Counted from the first letter of the stretch, positions 19,473 through 31,189 are shown. The stretch is 64,000 bases of DNA from Geodermatophilus amargosae (GCF_900116515.1 NZ_FPBA01000002.1:310001-374000); one strand, 5' to 3'. Translations and numbers: made by a program. The notes: generated by a model from the letters alone, not told the origin.

Positions 19473-20923
19473 GCTCCCGAGTCTCGCAGGCCGAGGCCGC
19501 GCACCCGGCCCACCGTCGGGGAGAGCCGCCTCACCAGGTCGCCGGCGATCAGCGGCCCCGACTCGCCGGCGGCCTGCCCCGCGCGGCCGTGCAGGTGGGC
19601 GGCCGCCGCGGCCGTCTCCGCGGGCGGGGTGCCGGTGGCGAGCAGGGCGCCGAGGATCCCCGAGAGGACGTCGCCGGTGCCGGCGGTGGCCAGGTCGGTG
19701 GTGCCGGTGGCGTTCACGAACGCCGTGCCGTCGGGGTCGGCGACGACGGTGGCGTTGCCCTTGAGCAGCACGACGGCGCCCAGGTCGGCGGCCAGCCGCC
19801 GGGCGCTGCCGATGCGGTCGGCACCCACCTCGGCGCCGAACCGCGCGAACTCGCGGTCGTGCGGGGTGAGCACGGTGGGTGCGCTGCGCCGCCGCACGAG
19901 GTCGGGCTCGCGGGCGGCCATCGTGAGCGCGTCGGCGTCGACCACCACGGGCAGGTCGGTGGCCAGCACCTCGGCCAGCACGCTGCGGGCGTCGTCGTCG
20001 GTGCCCGTGCCGGGGCCGACCACCCAGGCCTGCACGCGGCCGGCGTCGCCGGGGCGGGCGTCGGTGACGATCGCCTCGGGCCAGGAGGCGCGCACGCCGT
20101 CGGCGGCGGTCCCGGCGTAGCGGACCAGGCCGGCGCGGGTGCGCAGCGCGGCCCCGGTGCACAGCACGGCGGCACCGGGGTAGGTGGCCGAGCCCGCGAC
20201 GATGCCGACCACACCGCGGGAGTACTTGTCGTCGCCGTCGCCGGGCGGCTCGAGGTGCGCGGCGACGTCGTCGTCGGTGAGCTGGTACGCCCGCGGCCGG
20301 GCCAGGTGCGGGCCCAGGCCGATGTCGACCAGGTGGACGGTGCCGGCGTACCCGCGCCCCTCCCCGACGACCAGGCCGGGCTTGACCGCGCCGAAGGTCA
20401 CCGTGTGGACGGCGGGGAACGCCGTGCCCTCGACCGCGCCGGTGTCGGCGTCCACCCCGCTCGGGACGTCGACGGCCACCGGGATGCCCGGGCCGGTGGC
20501 CGCGCGTTCGGCCAGCCGCGCCGCCTCGGGGCGCAGCCCGCCGCGGCCGCCGATGCCGGCGATCCCGTCGAGGACGAGGTCGGCGCGGTCGAGCCCGTCG
20601 GGGTCGCCGGGGCCGGTGACCCGCCCGCCGGCGCGGCGCAGCGCGGCGAGCCCGGCGGGGTGCGCGCGCCCGGGGTCGAGCAGGACGGCGGTGACCCGGG
20701 CGCCGCGGGCGGCGAGGTGCGCGCCGGCGAAGAGCGCGTCGCCGCCGTTGTTGCCGCCGCCGACCAGCGCGGTGACCCGCGTGCCGTGGGCCCGGCCGAG
20801 CAGCCGCAGGCAGACGGTGGCCAGGCCGGTGGCCGCCCGCTGCATGAGGGCGCCCTCAGGGGTGCGCGCCAGCAGCACGTCCTCGGCGGCGCGGACGTCC
20901 GCGACCGTGGACAGGCCGATCAC
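19469..20923 (-). CDS. nnr: Bifunctional NAD(P)H-hydrate epimerase/dehydratase
   Basis: Repairs damaged NAD(P)H hydrates. 484 aa: NnrE (YjeF-N) epimerase domain about 1-215 ([30 protein letters not shown]) and NnrD ADP-dependent dehydratase about 225-475 ([35 protein letters not shown]; catalytic [17 protein letters not shown]). GTG start overlaps the acpS stop (GTGA). The fusion is the usual bacterial form. Confidence 0.95.
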   Translation of the reverse strand: MIGLSTVADVRAAEDVLLARTPEGALMQRAATGLATVCLRLLGRAHGTRVTALVGGGNNGGDALFAGAHLAARGARVTAVLLDPGRAHPAGLAALRRAGGRVTGPGDPDGLDRADLVLDGIAGIGGRGGLRPEAARLAERAATGPGIPVAVDVPSGVDADTGAVEGTAFPAVHTVTFGAVKPGLVVGEGRGYAGTVHLVDIGLGPHLARPRAYQLTDDDVAAHLEPPGDGDDKYSRGVVGIVAGSATYPGAAVLCTGAALRTRAGLVRYAGTAADGVRASWPEAIVTDARPGDAGRVQAWVVGPGTGTDDDARSVLAEVLATDLPVVVDADALTMAAREPDLVRRRSAPTVLTPHDREFARFGAEVGADRIGSARRLAADLGAVVLLKGNATVVADPDGTAFVNATGTTDLATAGTGDVLSGILGALLATGTPPAETAAAAAHLHGRAGQAAGESGPLIAGDLVRRLSPTVGRVRGLGLRDSGA

Positions 20924-21297
20924 CGGTCGCCCCCCTCGGCGACGACCACCGCGGAGGCGATGCCGCCGTCGTGGCTGAGCGAGAGGTGCCAGCTGGTGAT
21001 GCCGAGGTCGGCCGCCCGCTGCGCCACGCTGCCGCGCACGGCGAGGTGCGGGCGGCCGTGCTCGCCGACGGTGACCTCGGCGTCGTGCCAGCGCAGCGCG
21101 CCGGGAGCGCCGAGCGTCTTGGCCACGGCCTCCTTGGCGGCGAAGCGTGCGGCCAGCGACTCCGCGGTGCGGGCGCCGCCGGACGGCGTCGTCTGCTCGT
21201 CGGCGGTGAACAGCCGGTCGCGCAGCCCGGGGGTGCGCTCCAGCGACTCGGCGAAACGGGCCACCGGGACCACGTCGATCCCGACCCCCACGATCAC
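20920..21297 (-). CDS. acpS: Holo-[acyl-carrier-protein] synthase
   Basis: Attaches 4'-phosphopantetheine from CoA to ACP. 125 aa: [14 protein letters not shown] with the Mg-binding Asp, [15 protein letters not shown] with Glu, and [19 protein letters not shown] at the end. GTG start. Follows glmS, but a strong hairpin at 21328-21382 separates them, so acpS-nnr-alr probably has its own promoter or depends on read-through. Confidence 0.95.
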   Translation of the reverse strand: MIVGVGIDVVPVARFAESLERTPGLRDRLFTADEQTTPSGGARTAESLAARFAAKEAVAKTLGAPGALRWHDAEVTVGEHGRPHLAVRGSVAQRAADLGITSWHLSLSHDGGIASAVVVAEGGDR

Positions 21298-21327
21298 CCG
21301 GTCAGTCTGCCTGGTGACGTGCCGTTC

Positions 21328-21382
21328 GGCCCCTCTGCAGGGTCCCGCCGCGAGCTCACGAGCGGTGAGGGGCAGAGGGGCC
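21328..21382 (-). terminator. glmS terminator, stop-abutting hairpin family
   Basis: Outer arms of 11 perfect bp (GGCCCCTCTGC 21328-21338 with GCAGAGGGGCC 21372-21382), plus inner pairing around CTCACGAGCGGTGAG. It ends two bases from the glmS stop, as in the other three members of the family. Confidence 0.75.
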
Positions 21383-21384
21383 CT

Positions 21385-23259
<1,875 letters not shown>

Positions 23260-23385
23260 GTGGACAGAGGGTACCGGCGGAGGCGGACCGATCCGTCCTA
23301 TCGGGCACGGGACACGGCCGGTCCGCACCACCCGTCACAGCACACCCGCCGGCCCCCGGCCGCCACGCGTCGGACCGACGCCGCG

Positions 23386-23574
23386 TCAGGACCAGACGGT
23401 GACCGGGCGGGAGCGGGGCACGGCGTCCCGGACGAGTCCGTACCCGGTCTCCACCGACCAGTGGCTCGCCCCGCCCTCGGAGGCGCAGCACGTCCGCGTG
23501 TCGCCGGGCACCGGGGCGGCGGTCACGTCCTCGGCGGGCAGGTGCCGGCGGACCGGCAGCAGGGTCTCGAGCAC
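23386..23574 (-). CDS. Possible small protein between glmM and glmS
   Basis: 62 codons from a GTG to TGA inside an otherwise empty 381-base gap (23260-23640). All third positions but one are G or C, which is what coding looks like in this genome. Contains an adjacent Cys pair (TRTCCASEG) and a short Trp-containing C-terminus (PVTVWS). No family recognised, no Shine-Dalgarno at normal spacing. Could be real, or chance in a GC-rich gap. The rest of the gap (23260-23385, 23575-23640) shows nothing identifiable apart from the glmS leader. Confidence 0.4.
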   Translation of the reverse strand: MLETLLPVRRHLPAEDVTAAPVPGDTRTCCASEGGASHWSVETGYGLVRDAVPRSRPVTVWS

Positions 23575-23640
23575 CGGTCGCGGCCGCGTGGACTCCGCGA
23601 GCGACGTCCGGAGCGGCGCCCCGGTCCAGGGCCGCAGGGC

Positions 23641-24990
23641 TCAGTCGACGGCGGCCACGACGGCGGCCAGGCGTTGGGCGATGTCGTCGGCGAGCTCCTG
23701 CGTGGGCGCCTCGACCATCACCCGCACCAGCTGCTCGGTGCCCGACGGGCGCAGCAGCACCCGGCCCTCGTCGCCGAGCTCCTCCTCGGCGGCGTTGACC
23801 GCACCGGCCACCGCGTCGCTCTCCACGACCCGGATGCGGTCGCGGACCGGCACGTTGACCAGCGTCTGCGGCAGCCGCTTCACCACCGAGGCCAGCTCGG
23901 CCAGCGAGGCGCCCGTGGCGGCCATGCGGGACAGCAGCGACAGCCCGGTGAGCGTCCCGTCACCGGTGGTGGCGTGGTCGAGGAAGACCAGGTGGCCGCT
24001 CTGCTCCCCGCCGAGGGACAGCCCGCGGGCGCGCAGCGCCTCGAGCACGTAGCGGTCGCCCACGGCGGTGGTCTGCACCGCGATGCCGGCGTCGCGCATC
24101 GTGTGGTGGAAGCCCAGGTTGCTCATCACCGTCGCGACGACGGTGTCCTGCCGGAGCTCGCCGCGCTCCTTGAGGCCGAGCGCGCACACGGCGAGGATCG
24201 CGTCGCCGTCGACGACCCGGCCGTCGGCGGTGACCGCCAGGCACCGGTCGGCGTCGCCGTCGTGGGCGATGCCGAGGTCGGCGCCGGTGTCCCTGACGGC
24301 CTCGGTGAGCGGGCCGAGGTGGGTGGAGCCGATGCCGTCGTTGATGTTCCATCCGTCGGGCTCGCCACCGATGACGGTGACCTCCGCGCCGGCGCGGCGG
24401 TACACCTCGGGGGCGACCGTGGCGGCGGCGCCGTGCGCGCAGTCGACGACGAGACGCAGCCCGGACACGGGCGCCGGCACCGTGGACAGCAGGTGCGCGG
24501 CGTAGTCCGCGGCGCCGTCGGTCAGGTCGCGGACCCGGCCGATGTCGCCGGCGGTGGGGCGGATGCCGTCGGTGCTGCGGCGGGAGGTGGCGACGGCCGA
24601 CTCGATCGCCGCCTCGACCGCGTCGGGCAGCTTGTGGCCGCCGCGGCTGAACAGCTTGATGCCGTTGTCGGGCATCGGGTTGTGGCTGGCCGAGATCATG
24701 ACGCCGAGGTCGGCGCCGGTCTCGGCGGTGAGGAAGGCGACGGCCGGCGTGGGCAGCACACCCACGCGGAGCACCTCGGCGCCTGCGCTCGCCAGGCCCG
24801 CCACGACGGCGGCCTCGAGCATCTCCCCGCTGGCGCGGGGGTCACGGCCGACGACCGCGACGGGACGCGAGGTCCCGTCGCGGCCGGCGAGCACGGTGGC
24901 GGCCGCACGGGCCACCGACAGGGCCAGCTCCGGCGTGAGGTCGGCATTGGCCCGACCCCGGACGCCGTCGGTCCCGAAGAGGCGACCCAC
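23641..24990 (-). CDS. glmM: Phosphoglucosamine mutase
   Basis: Converts glucosamine-6-P to glucosamine-1-P. 449 aa, start [15 protein letters not shown], phosphoserine Ser102 in [12 protein letters not shown], metal loop [13 protein letters not shown], substrate loop [10 protein letters not shown] and phosphate-binding [17 protein letters not shown] start 11 bases after rpsI, so it belongs to rplM-rpsI-glmM, as in many actinobacteria. Confidence 0.97.
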   Translation of the reverse strand: MGRLFGTDGVRGRANADLTPELALSVARAAATVLAGRDGTSRPVAVVGRDPRASGEMLEAAVVAGLASAGAEVLRVGVLPTPAVAFLTAETGADLGVMISASHNPMPDNGIKLFSRGGHKLPDAVEAAIESAVATSRRSTDGIRPTAGDIGRVRDLTDGAADYAAHLLSTVPAPVSGLRLVVDCAHGAAATVAPEVYRRAGAEVTVIGGEPDGWNINDGIGSTHLGPLTEAVRDTGADLGIAHDGDADRCLAVTADGRVVDGDAILAVCALGLKERGELRQDTVVATVMSNLGFHHTMRDAGIAVQTTAVGDRYVLEALRARGLSLGGEQSGHLVFLDHATTGDGTLTGLSLLSRMAATGASLAELASVVKRLPQTLVNVPVRDRIRVVESDAVAGAVNAAEEELGDEGRVLLRPSGTEQLVRVMVEAPTQELADDIAQRLAAVVAAVD

Positions 24991-25001
24991 GGCGGTGCCG
25001 G

Positions 25002-25433
25002 TCAGCGCTTCGAGTACTGAGGCGCCTTGCGGGCCTTCTTGAGCCCGTACTTCTTGCGCTCGGTGACGCGCGCGTCACGGGTGAGGAAGCCGGCCTTCTT
25101 CAGGGCCGGACGGTCGTCGGCCTCGACCTGGATGAGGGCGCGGGCGATGGCCAGGCGCAGCGCGCCGGCCTGACCGCTGACGCCGCCGCCGTGCAGGATG
25201 CCGATGACGTCGTACTGCTCGCCCTTCTCCAGGATCACGAACGGCTCGCGGACGAGCTGCTGGTGGACCTTGTTGGGGAAGTACTGCTCGAGGGTCCGGC
25301 CGTTGAGGCGGAACTGCCCGCTGCCGGGCACGAGCCGCACGCGGACGATGGCCTCCTTGCGCCGGCCGACGGTCTGGACGGGACGCCCGTCGGCGTCGGT
25401 CACGGTCGGCGCCGCGGTCATGGGCGAGGTCAC
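25002..25433 (-). CDS. rpsI: 30S ribosomal protein S9
   Basis: 143 aa; core [20 protein letters not shown] and the strictly basic end [12 protein letters not shown] whose last Arg reaches the P-site tRNA. The N-terminal 20 residues are an extension. GTG at 25433 overlaps the rplM stop (GTGA); ATG at 25421 is an alternative. Confidence 0.97.
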   Translation of the reverse strand: MTSPMTAAPTVTDADGRPVQTVGRRKEAIVRVRLVPGSGQFRLNGRTLEQYFPNKVHQQLVREPFVILEKGEQYDVIGILHGGGVSGQAGALRLAIARALIQVEADDRPALKKAGFLTRDARVTERKKYGLKKARKAPQYSKR

Positions 25434-25873
25434 TGGGCCACCTGCTTGATCTCGAAGGTCTGGGGCTGCTGCGCGGAGTGCGGGTGCTCGGGCCCCGCGT
25501 ACACCTTCAGCTTCTTCGCCATCTGCCGGCCGAGGCTGTTGTGCGGCAGCATCCCCTTGACGGCACGCTCGACGACGCGGTCGGGATGGGTGCGCAGCTG
25601 GTCGCCGACGTTGATGGCGCGCAGACCGCCCGGGTAGCCGGAGTGGCGGTAGGCGGTCTTCTGGTCGCGCTTGGAACCGGTCAGCGCGATCTTGTTCGCG
25701 TTCACGACGACGACGAAGTCACCGACGTCGACGTGGGGCGCGAACTGGGGCTTGTGCTTGCCGCGCAGCAGGATCGCGATCTGGCTGGCGAGTCGACCGA
25801 GCACCACGTCGGTGGCGTCGATGACGTGCCAGTCCCGCGCGATCTCGCCGGGCTTGGGGGTGTACGTGCGCAC
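25430..25873 (-). CDS. rplM: 50S ribosomal protein L13
   Basis: 147 aa with [20 protein letters not shown] and [23 protein letters not shown] at 25873 chosen because it gives the family length and has GGAGGA upstream; the frame is open to 25930. In the 192-base upstream gap a TATCGT hexamer (25988-25983, minus) may be the -10, and CGCGCACCAGCCG is directly repeated at 25949 and 25967. Confidence 0.97.
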   Translation of the reverse strand: MRTYTPKPGEIARDWHVIDATDVVLGRLASQIAILLRGKHKPQFAPHVDVGDFVVVVNANKIALTGSKRDQKTAYRHSGYPGGLRAINVGDQLRTHPDRVVERAVKGMLPHNSLGRQMAKKLKVYAGPEHPHSAQQPQTFEIKQVAQ

Positions 25874-26010
25874 GGCGCTCGTGTCCTCCGTCGTCGTCGG
25901 GGCGGCTGGTGGGATCGCCTCACCGAGCACGGGAGACGGGACGGCGCGCGCGCACCAGCCGGCGGCCGCGCACCAGCCGACGACGATACCAGCAGGCGAC
26001 CGGCGGGAAC

Positions 26011-26064
26011 GGCCCCGTCCAGAGGCTCACCCCGAGCGTGCGAGGCGTGAGGAGGGCGGGGTCC
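26011..26064 (-). terminator. Lipoprotein-gene terminator, stop-abutting hairpin family
   Basis: Arms GGCCCCGTCC / GGGCGGGGTCC and CTCACCCC / AGGCGTGAG, ending one base from the stop of the lipoprotein gene. Nearly the same sequence as the groEL terminator. Confidence 0.7.
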
Positions 26065-26065
26065 T

Positions 26066-27277
26066 TCAACCGTCGATGAGGTCGCGCTGCGCGGGCAGCA
26101 GGCGGTCCATCGCCGCGACGTCGTCGGGGGCGCCGAGGCCGAGGACGTCCACGCTGGCGAGGTGGCTGCCGTAGCCGACGTAGCAGCGCTGGTAGTAGCT
26201 CTCCCCCGACTCGAACCAGAAGCACGGGGCGTCGGGGATGGAGGGCAGCTGGAACGCGGTGCCGCCGAACTCGGCGTCCTCGAGCTGGGCGAAGGCCGTG
26301 TAGACGGTGTTCGTCTCCGTCGACGAGGGGAAGGCGTAGAGCGCGACGGCGTAGCTGAGGTCGGCCTCCTCGGACTGCTTGGAGTAGAAGCCGGTGAACC
26401 CGTTGGCGGTGAGCAGGTCGCGCTCGCGGAACGGGTCGATGGCCAGCCGCAGGTAGCCCTCGAGGTCGTAGGGGCCGGAGAAGTCGGTGAAGTCCCCCGG
26501 CGGGTCGAGGGTCAGCTGCTGCAGGCCGTCGGGGTCGGTGGGCAGCGAGGGCACCTGGTCCTGCGGGGTGGGCTGGAACGACTGCAGCAGCGGCACCTGG
26601 TCGGCCATCAGCCGGCCGACCTCCTCGAGGCCCTGGCCGGAGCCGGCGGTGTGGTAGGCGTAGGCCAGCATCCGGCCGACCGGCACGAACGCCTGGACGA
26701 CGTCCTCGCCACCGCTTCCCTGCAGCAGCACCGCGCCGTCGAGCCCGGGCACCTGCGCCGGCTCGTAGCCGCCGGTCGCCTGGTCGTCGGCGAGCTCCTG
26801 GGCGGCCCGCGCGGCCGACTCGGGGTCGGACAGCTCGGCCACCATCGTCAGCGTGCCGCGGCCGTCGGCGGGGTCGCTGTTGCACTGGCCCCACGCGGTG
26901 ACGAAGCCCCAGCGGTCGAGGATCGGCCCGGCGGTCCCGTTGCCGAAGTAGGCCGCGTCGAGGGCGCCGGAGTCACTCCACGGGCCCGACGGGAAGCAGG
27001 TCTCGGTCCGGCTCGGGAAGGTGACCTGTACCAGGGAGGTCACCGACGCGATCCGGTGCGACTCCAGCAGGGTGCCCACGGTCGGCTCCGGGGCGGGCGT
27101 GACGTCGATCGGCGGCTCCGACGGGGTGGTGGGGGCCGCCGACTCGCTGGTGGTGGGCGCGGCACTGGCCAGCGGCGTCGCCGTCCCGCTCACCGTGCTC
27201 GTGCACCCCGCCAGCAGCACCCCCGCCGCCACGGCGGCTGCCACGCCCCCCGCCCGCCGACCACGCATCCCCGTCAC
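26066..27277 (-). CDS. Secreted lipoprotein, possibly DUF7373-like
   Basis: 403 aa. Lipoprotein signal peptide with lipobox LLAGC (Cys25), then a Thr/Ser/Pro-rich linker to about residue 65 and a folded part with paired cysteines (ETCFPSG, WGQCNSD, APCFWFE, YQRCYVG) that probably form disulfides outside the membrane. General shape and length resemble mycobacterial DUF7373-type lipoproteins, but this is tentative. GTG 27277 or ATG 27268 could start it; neither has a clear Shine-Dalgarno. Function unknown. Confidence 0.75.
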   Translation of the reverse strand: MTGMRGRRAGGVAAAVAAGVLLAGCTSTVSGTATPLASAAPTTSESAAPTTPSEPPIDVTPAPEPTVGTLLESHRIASVTSLVQVTFPSRTETCFPSGPWSDSGALDAAYFGNGTAGPILDRWGFVTAWGQCNSDPADGRGTLTMVAELSDPESAARAAQELADDQATGGYEPAQVPGLDGAVLLQGSGGEDVVQAFVPVGRMLAYAYHTAGSGQGLEEVGRLMADQVPLLQSFQPTPQDQVPSLPTDPDGLQQLTLDPPGDFTDFSGPYDLEGYLRLAIDPFRERDLLTANGFTGFYSKQSEEADLSYAVALYAFPSSTETNTVYTAFAQLEDAEFGGTAFQLPSIPDAPCFWFESGESYYQRCYVGYGSHLASVDVLGLGAPDDVAAMDRLLPAQRDLIDG

Positions 27278-27310
27278 GAGCGGGCAGCCTAGGAGGGGTG
27301 TCGGCGCAGG

Positions 27311-27811
27311 TCACGCACCTGCGTCGGGATCCACCCGGTGGAGCCGTCCGGTCTCGACGTCGTAGACGGTGCCGCAGATGTCCTTGGACACCAGGTACGG
27401 GCTCTCCCGCAGCAGCCGGATCGACTCGCGGACGTCCTCGTCGGCGTCGGTGAAGGTGCGCGCCGGCCACGGCGGCCGGGCGCCGGTGGCCTGCTCGACC
27501 AGGTCGGCGAAGGAGGCGTCGTCGGTCTTCTGCAGGCCGCAGTCGGTGTGGTGCACCAGCACGATCTCGCGGGTGCCGAGCACGTGCTGGGAGATCGTCA
27601 GCGAGCGGATGGTGTCCTCGGTGACGACCCCGCCGGCGTTCCGGATGACGTGGGCGTCGCCCACCGCGAGACCCAGCAGCGGGAACAGCGGCATGCGGGA
27701 GTCCATGCAGGCGACGACGGCGACCTTCCGTGCCGGGGCCACGGGCAGGCCGCCCTGGAAGTCCCGGGCCCACTCCTCGTTGGCGGCCAGCATCCGCTCG
27801 TACTCGGGCAC
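27311..27811 (-). CDS. Beta-carbonic anhydrase
   Basis: Interconverts CO2 and bicarbonate. 166 aa, zinc ligands C35 and D37 (VVACMDSRM), H88 and C91 (LVHHTDCGL), with D37-R39 as the dyad; RNAGGVVTEDTIRSLTISQ is the conserved active-site strand. GTG at 27811. This short form is common in actinobacteria. Divergent from moeA across 153 bases. Bicarbonate supply for carboxylases is the likely role. Confidence 0.93.
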   Translation of the reverse strand: MPEYERMLAANEEWARDFQGGLPVAPARKVAVVACMDSRMPLFPLLGLAVGDAHVIRNAGGVVTEDTIRSLTISQHVLGTREIVLVHHTDCGLQKTDDASFADLVEQATGARPPWPARTFTDADEDVRESIRLLRESPYLVSKDICGTVYDVETGRLHRVDPDAGA

Positions 27812-27849
27812 GTGCGCGGTTCCTCTCGGGTCGGCGGCACAGGAGGCTC

Positions 27850-27872
27850 TCCGCACGTTCTGCACGTGCGGA
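27850..27872. promoter_or_regulatory. Inverted repeat between carbonic anhydrase and moeA
   Basis: Perfect 9-bp arms TCCGCACGT and ACGTGCGGA with a 5-base spacer, in the divergent promoter region. It could be an operator for either gene or a leader hairpin of the carbonic anhydrase mRNA. Confidence 0.4.
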
Positions 27873-27964
27873 CGCGGGGACAGCTTCCTATGCCCCGGGT
27901 GCGCTGTCGCGGGCGACCCGGACGCGCGCCAGCCGCGCCGGGGCGCATCCGCCAGGATGGCCGG

Positions 27965-29158
27965 GTGCGCACGGTCGAGGAACACCAGGCGGCGGTCGCC
28001 GCCCTGCTCGCCCCGCTCGGCGAGGAGGAGGTGCCGGTGGCCGCGGCGCACGGCCGCGTGCTCGCCCGCGACGTCGCGGCCGGCGTGCCGCTGCCCGGCC
28101 ACGACAACTCGGCCATGGACGGGTACGCCGCGCGCTCGGCCGACCTCGCCGCCCTCCCCGTCCGGCTGCCGGTCGCCGACGACATCCCGGCCGGCCGGAC
28201 CGAGGTCGCCCCCCTCGCCGCGGGCACCGTGCAGCGGATCATGACCGGCGGGCTGCTGCCGCCGGGCGCCGACGTCGTCGTGCCGGTGGAGCTCACCGAC
28301 GCCGCGACCGACGTCGTCGAGATCCGCGACGCCCCGGCCGCCGGCACCCACCTGCGCCGCACCGGGGAGGACATCACGGCCGGGACGGTGGCGCTGGAGG
28401 CCGGCAGCCCGCTCGGCGCCGCACAGCTGGGGTTGGCCGCCGCCGTCGGCGCGCGCACGCTGTGGGTCCGCCGCCGTCCTCGGGTGCTCGTGCTGTCCAC
28501 CGGCAGCGAGCTGGTCGAGCCGGGCGAGCCGCTGCTGCCCGGGCAGGTCTACGAGTCCAACTCGCTGCTGCTGTGCGCCGCCGTCGAGGACGCCGGCGGC
28601 ACCGCGCGGCGGCTGCACTTCGTCCCCGACGATGTCGACCAGTTCCTGACCACGGTGCGCAGCGAGCTCGCAGACGCCGACCTGCTGGTCACCAGCGGCG
28701 GGGTGAGCGCGGGCGCCTACGAGGTGGTCAAGGACGCGTTCCGGACGCTGGGCACCGTCGAGTTCGGCAAGGTGGCCATGCAGCCGGGCGGGCCGCAGGG
28801 CGCCGGCACCGTCGACGGCGTCCCCGTGGTCACGCTGCCGGGCAACCCGGTGAGCTCGTTCGTGTCCTTCGAGGTCTTCGTCCGACCGGCGCTGCGCCGG
28901 GCGCTGGGGCACGCCTCGCCCGACCGGCTGCGGGCGCCGGCGCTGCTCACCGCGCCGCTGCGCTCCCCCGCGGGCCGGCGGCAGTTCCTGCGCGGCCGCT
29001 ACGACGCCGGCCGCGTCTCCCAGGTCGGCGGGCCCGGCTCGCACCTGGTCGCCCACCTGGCCCGGGCCAACTGCCTGGTCGTCGTGCCCGAGGACGTCAC
29101 CGAGCTGCCCGCGGGCGCCGAGGTCGACGTCGTCCTGATCGAGGGAGCCCTGCAGTGA
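27965..29158 (+). CDS. moeA: Molybdopterin molybdotransferase (MoeA/Glp)
   Basis: Inserts molybdate into adenylylated molybdopterin. 397 aa: N-terminal ARDVAAGVPLPGHDNSAMDG, RIMTGGLLPPGADVVVPVE, MoCF domain VLVLSTGSELVEPGEPLLPG and LLVTSGGVSAGAYEVVKDAF, and VTLPGNPVSSFVSFEVFVRP. GTG start; its stop overlaps the moaC GTG (GTGA). First gene of moeA-moaC-mog. Confidence 0.95.
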   Translation: MRTVEEHQAAVAALLAPLGEEEVPVAAAHGRVLARDVAAGVPLPGHDNSAMDGYAARSADLAALPVRLPVADDIPAGRTEVAPLAAGTVQRIMTGGLLPPGADVVVPVELTDAATDVVEIRDAPAAGTHLRRTGEDITAGTVALEAGSPLGAAQLGLAAAVGARTLWVRRRPRVLVLSTGSELVEPGEPLLPGQVYESNSLLLCAAVEDAGGTARRLHFVPDDVDQFLTTVRSELADADLLVTSGGVSAGAYEVVKDAFRTLGTVEFGKVAMQPGGPQGAGTVDGVPVVTLPGNPVSSFVSFEVFVRPALRRALGHASPDRLRAPALLTAPLRSPAGRRQFLRGRYDAGRVSQVGGPGSHLVAHLARANCLVVVPEDVTELPAGAEVDVVLIEGALQ

Positions 29159-29625
29159 CCGACCGCCTCACGCACGTCGACGAGAGGGGCGCCGCCCGGA
29201 TGGTCGACGTCTCGGCCAAACCGGTCACCGCCCGGGAGGCCACCGCCGCCGGCCGGGTGCTGGTGAGCCCGGAGGTGGTGGCGCTGCTGCGCGGCGAGGG
29301 CGTGCCCAAGGGCGACGCCGTGGCGGTCGCGCGGATCGCCGGCATCGCCGGGGCCAAGCGGACGCCGGACCTGGTGCCGCTGTGCCACCCGATCGCGCTG
29401 CACGGCGTCACCGTCGACGTCGAGGTCACCGACGACGCCGTGGAGATCACCGCCACCGCCCGCACCGCCGACCGCACCGGCGTGGAGATGGAGGCACTGA
29501 CCTCGGTCGCCGTCGCCGGGCTGACCGTCATCGACATGGTCAAGGCCGTGGACCCGCGCGCCTCGATCACCGACGTGCGGCTGCTGGCCAAGTCCGGCGG
29601 CAAGAGCGGCGAGTGGCGGCGGTGA
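29155..29625 (+). CDS. moaC: Cyclic pyranopterin monophosphate synthase MoaC
   Basis: Second enzyme of molybdopterin synthesis, forming cPMP with MoaA. 156 aa; RMVDVSAKPVTAREATAAGR, KRTPDLVPLCHPIALHGV, TGVEMEALTSVAVAGLTVID and the C-terminal KSGGKSGEWRR are family marks. GTG start inside the moeA stop; its own stop overlaps the next GTG in the same way. moaA, moaD and moaE are not in this window. Confidence 0.96.
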   Translation: MTDRLTHVDERGAARMVDVSAKPVTAREATAAGRVLVSPEVVALLRGEGVPKGDAVAVARIAGIAGAKRTPDLVPLCHPIALHGVTVDVEVTDDAVEITATARTADRTGVEMEALTSVAVAGLTVIDMVKAVDPRASITDVRLLAKSGGKSGEWRR

Positions 29626-30113
29626 GCGGGCTGCCGGCCGGCGCCCGCGCCGTCGTCGTCACCGCGTCCAACCGCGCCTCCGCCGGGGTCTACGAGGACC
29701 GCAGCGGGCAGGCGCTCGCCGAGGGGCTGCGGGAGCTCGGCTTCGCCGTCGAAGGCCCCCACGTGCGTCCCGACGACGCCGACGCGCTGGCCGCCGTCCT
29801 CCGCGAGGCGGTGGCGTCGGGCGCCGACGTCGTGCTGACCACCGGCGGCACCGGCCTGTCCCCCACCGACGTCACGCCCGAGGCCACGCGGACCGTGGTC
29901 GAGCGCGAGGCACCCGGCCTGGCCGAGGCCGTGCGGCGGTACGGCGAGCCGCAGGTGCCGACCTCGGTGCTGTCCCGCGGCATCGCCGGCACGGCGGGGC
30001 GGACGCTGATCGTCAACCTGCCCGGGTCGACCGGCGGGGTGCGCGACGGTCTCGCGGTCCTCGGCCCGCTGCTCCCGCACGTGGTCAGCCAGCTCCGCGG
30101 CGGCGACCACTGA
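29622..30113 (+). CDS. mog: MogA/MoaB family molybdenum cofactor protein
   Basis: Adenylylates molybdopterin before molybdate insertion. 163 aa, MoCF fold: VVVTASNRASAGVYEDRSG, VVLTTGGTGLSPTDVTPEAT and LIVNLPGSTGGVRDGLAVLG. GTG overlaps the moaC stop (GTGA), completing a tight three-gene operon. Whether the true activity is Mog or MoaB cannot be separated by eye. Confidence 0.92.
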   Translation: MSGLPAGARAVVVTASNRASAGVYEDRSGQALAEGLRELGFAVEGPHVRPDDADALAAVLREAVASGADVVLTTGGTGLSPTDVTPEATRTVVEREAPGLAEAVRRYGEPQVPTSVLSRGIAGTAGRTLIVNLPGSTGGVRDGLAVLGPLLPHVVSQLRGGDH

Positions 30114-30117
30114 GTCG

Positions 30118-30317
30118 ATCGTCGGCCTACCGGCCTCCACCGCGGCCAGGTGCCGTCCCCGGCCTGGCGTGAGCCCCACCGGCGCTCGATCGCGGGAGCC
30201 TCCGGCCCCCACTCCTCCCACCGCCCGCAGGGCGCCTCGCCTCGGGCAGACGGCCAGGTGCCGTCCCCGGCTTGGCCTGAGTCCCACCGGCGCTCGATCG
30301 CGGGAGCCTCCGGCCCC
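30118..30317. repeat. Interspersed intergenic repeat, copy B (two tandem units, period 108)
   Basis: Unit starts (GGCCAGGTGCCGTCC) at 30144 and 30252, exactly 108 bases apart. The core TCGATCGCGGGAGCCTCCGG occurs in both, within at least 35 identical bases. The second unit is cut right at the fdhD stop. Same family as 3990-4139 and 58897-58944. It fills the whole gap between the convergent mog and fdhD. Confidence 0.85.
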
Positions 30318-31148
30318 CTAGTCGTCGAGGACGATCCGCTCCTGCCGGCTGTAGACGTTGCAGCCGTCGCCGCGCAGGAAGCCGACCAGCGTGATGCCCA
30401 CGTCGGCGGACAGCTCCACCGCCAGCGACGACGGCGCCGACACCGCGGCGAGCACCGGGATGCCGGCCATCGCCGCCTTCTGGGTGAGCTCGAAGCTCGC
30501 GCGGCCGCTGACCATCAGCACGTGCCCGGTCAGCGGCAGCCGGCCGGCGCGCAGCGCGTCGCCGATCACCTTGTCCACGGCGTTGTGCCGGCCGACGTCC
30601 TCGCGCAGTGCCACGAGCTCGCCGTCGGCGGTGAACAGCCCGGCCGCGTGCAGCCCGCCGGTCTTGGTGAACACCTCCTGCGCCGCGCGCAGCCGGTCGG
30701 GCAGCGCCAGCAGGGTGGCCAGCTCCAGGCGCGTGGCGTCGGCGGCCACGTCGTGGCGGGTGCGCGTCCGGATCGCGTCGATGCTCGCCTTGCCGCAGAC
30801 GCCGCACGAGCTCGAGGTGAGGAAGTTGCGGTCCAGCGCGGTGTCCGGCGGCTCCACGCCCGGCGCCAGGTCCACGTCGACGACGTTGTAGGTGTTGCGG
30901 CCCTCGTCGTCGACGCTGTTGCAGTAGCGCAGCCCGGCGACGTCCTCGATGTCCGCGATGACGCCCTCGGTGGCGAGGAAGCCGTGCACGAGGTCGAAGT
31001 CCGCGCCCGGCGTGCGCATGGTGACCGCCAGCGGCGATCCGTTCAGGCGGATCTCCAGCGGCTCCTCCGCGGCCACCGTGTCGGGTCGGGTGGTGCGCAC
31101 GGGCCCCCGGATGCGGAGCACCGGGGTGCGGCTGGTGACTCGTCCCAC
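30318..31148 (-). CDS. fdhD: Formate dehydrogenase accessory sulfurtransferase FdhD
   Basis: Carries sulfur from a cysteine desulfurase to the Mo cofactor of formate dehydrogenase. 276 aa, sulfur-carrying pair C115-G-V-C118 ([11 protein letters not shown]), [35 protein letters not shown] and [22 protein letters not shown] start, divergent from mobA by 41 bases. Its TAG is the last three bases of a repeat unit. The formate dehydrogenase itself is outside the window. Confidence 0.96.
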   Translation of the reverse strand: MGRVTSRTPVLRIRGPVRTTRPDTVAAEEPLEIRLNGSPLAVTMRTPGADFDLVHGFLATEGVIADIEDVAGLRYCNSVDDEGRNTYNVVDVDLAPGVEPPDTALDRNFLTSSSCGVCGKASIDAIRTRTRHDVAADATRLELATLLALPDRLRAAQEVFTKTGGLHAAGLFTADGELVALREDVGRHNAVDKVIGDALRAGRLPLTGHVLMVSGRASFELTQKAAMAGIPVLAAVSAPSSLAVELSADVGITLVGFLRGDGCNVYSRQERIVLDD

Positions 31149-31189
31149 GATCAGCGACGGTACCCACGCCCGGCCCCTACGGTTCGTCC

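Noticed and set aside
25949..25979. Direct repeat CGCGCACCAGCCG upstream of rplM as a regulatory site
   Set aside because: Two 13-base copies 18 bases apart in a GC-rich gap may be chance; no partner protein or symmetry.
30118..30317. CRISPR-like reading of the tandem repeat
   Set aside because: The units are joined head to tail with a 108-base period and the inter-core sequence is itself repeated, so there are no spacers.
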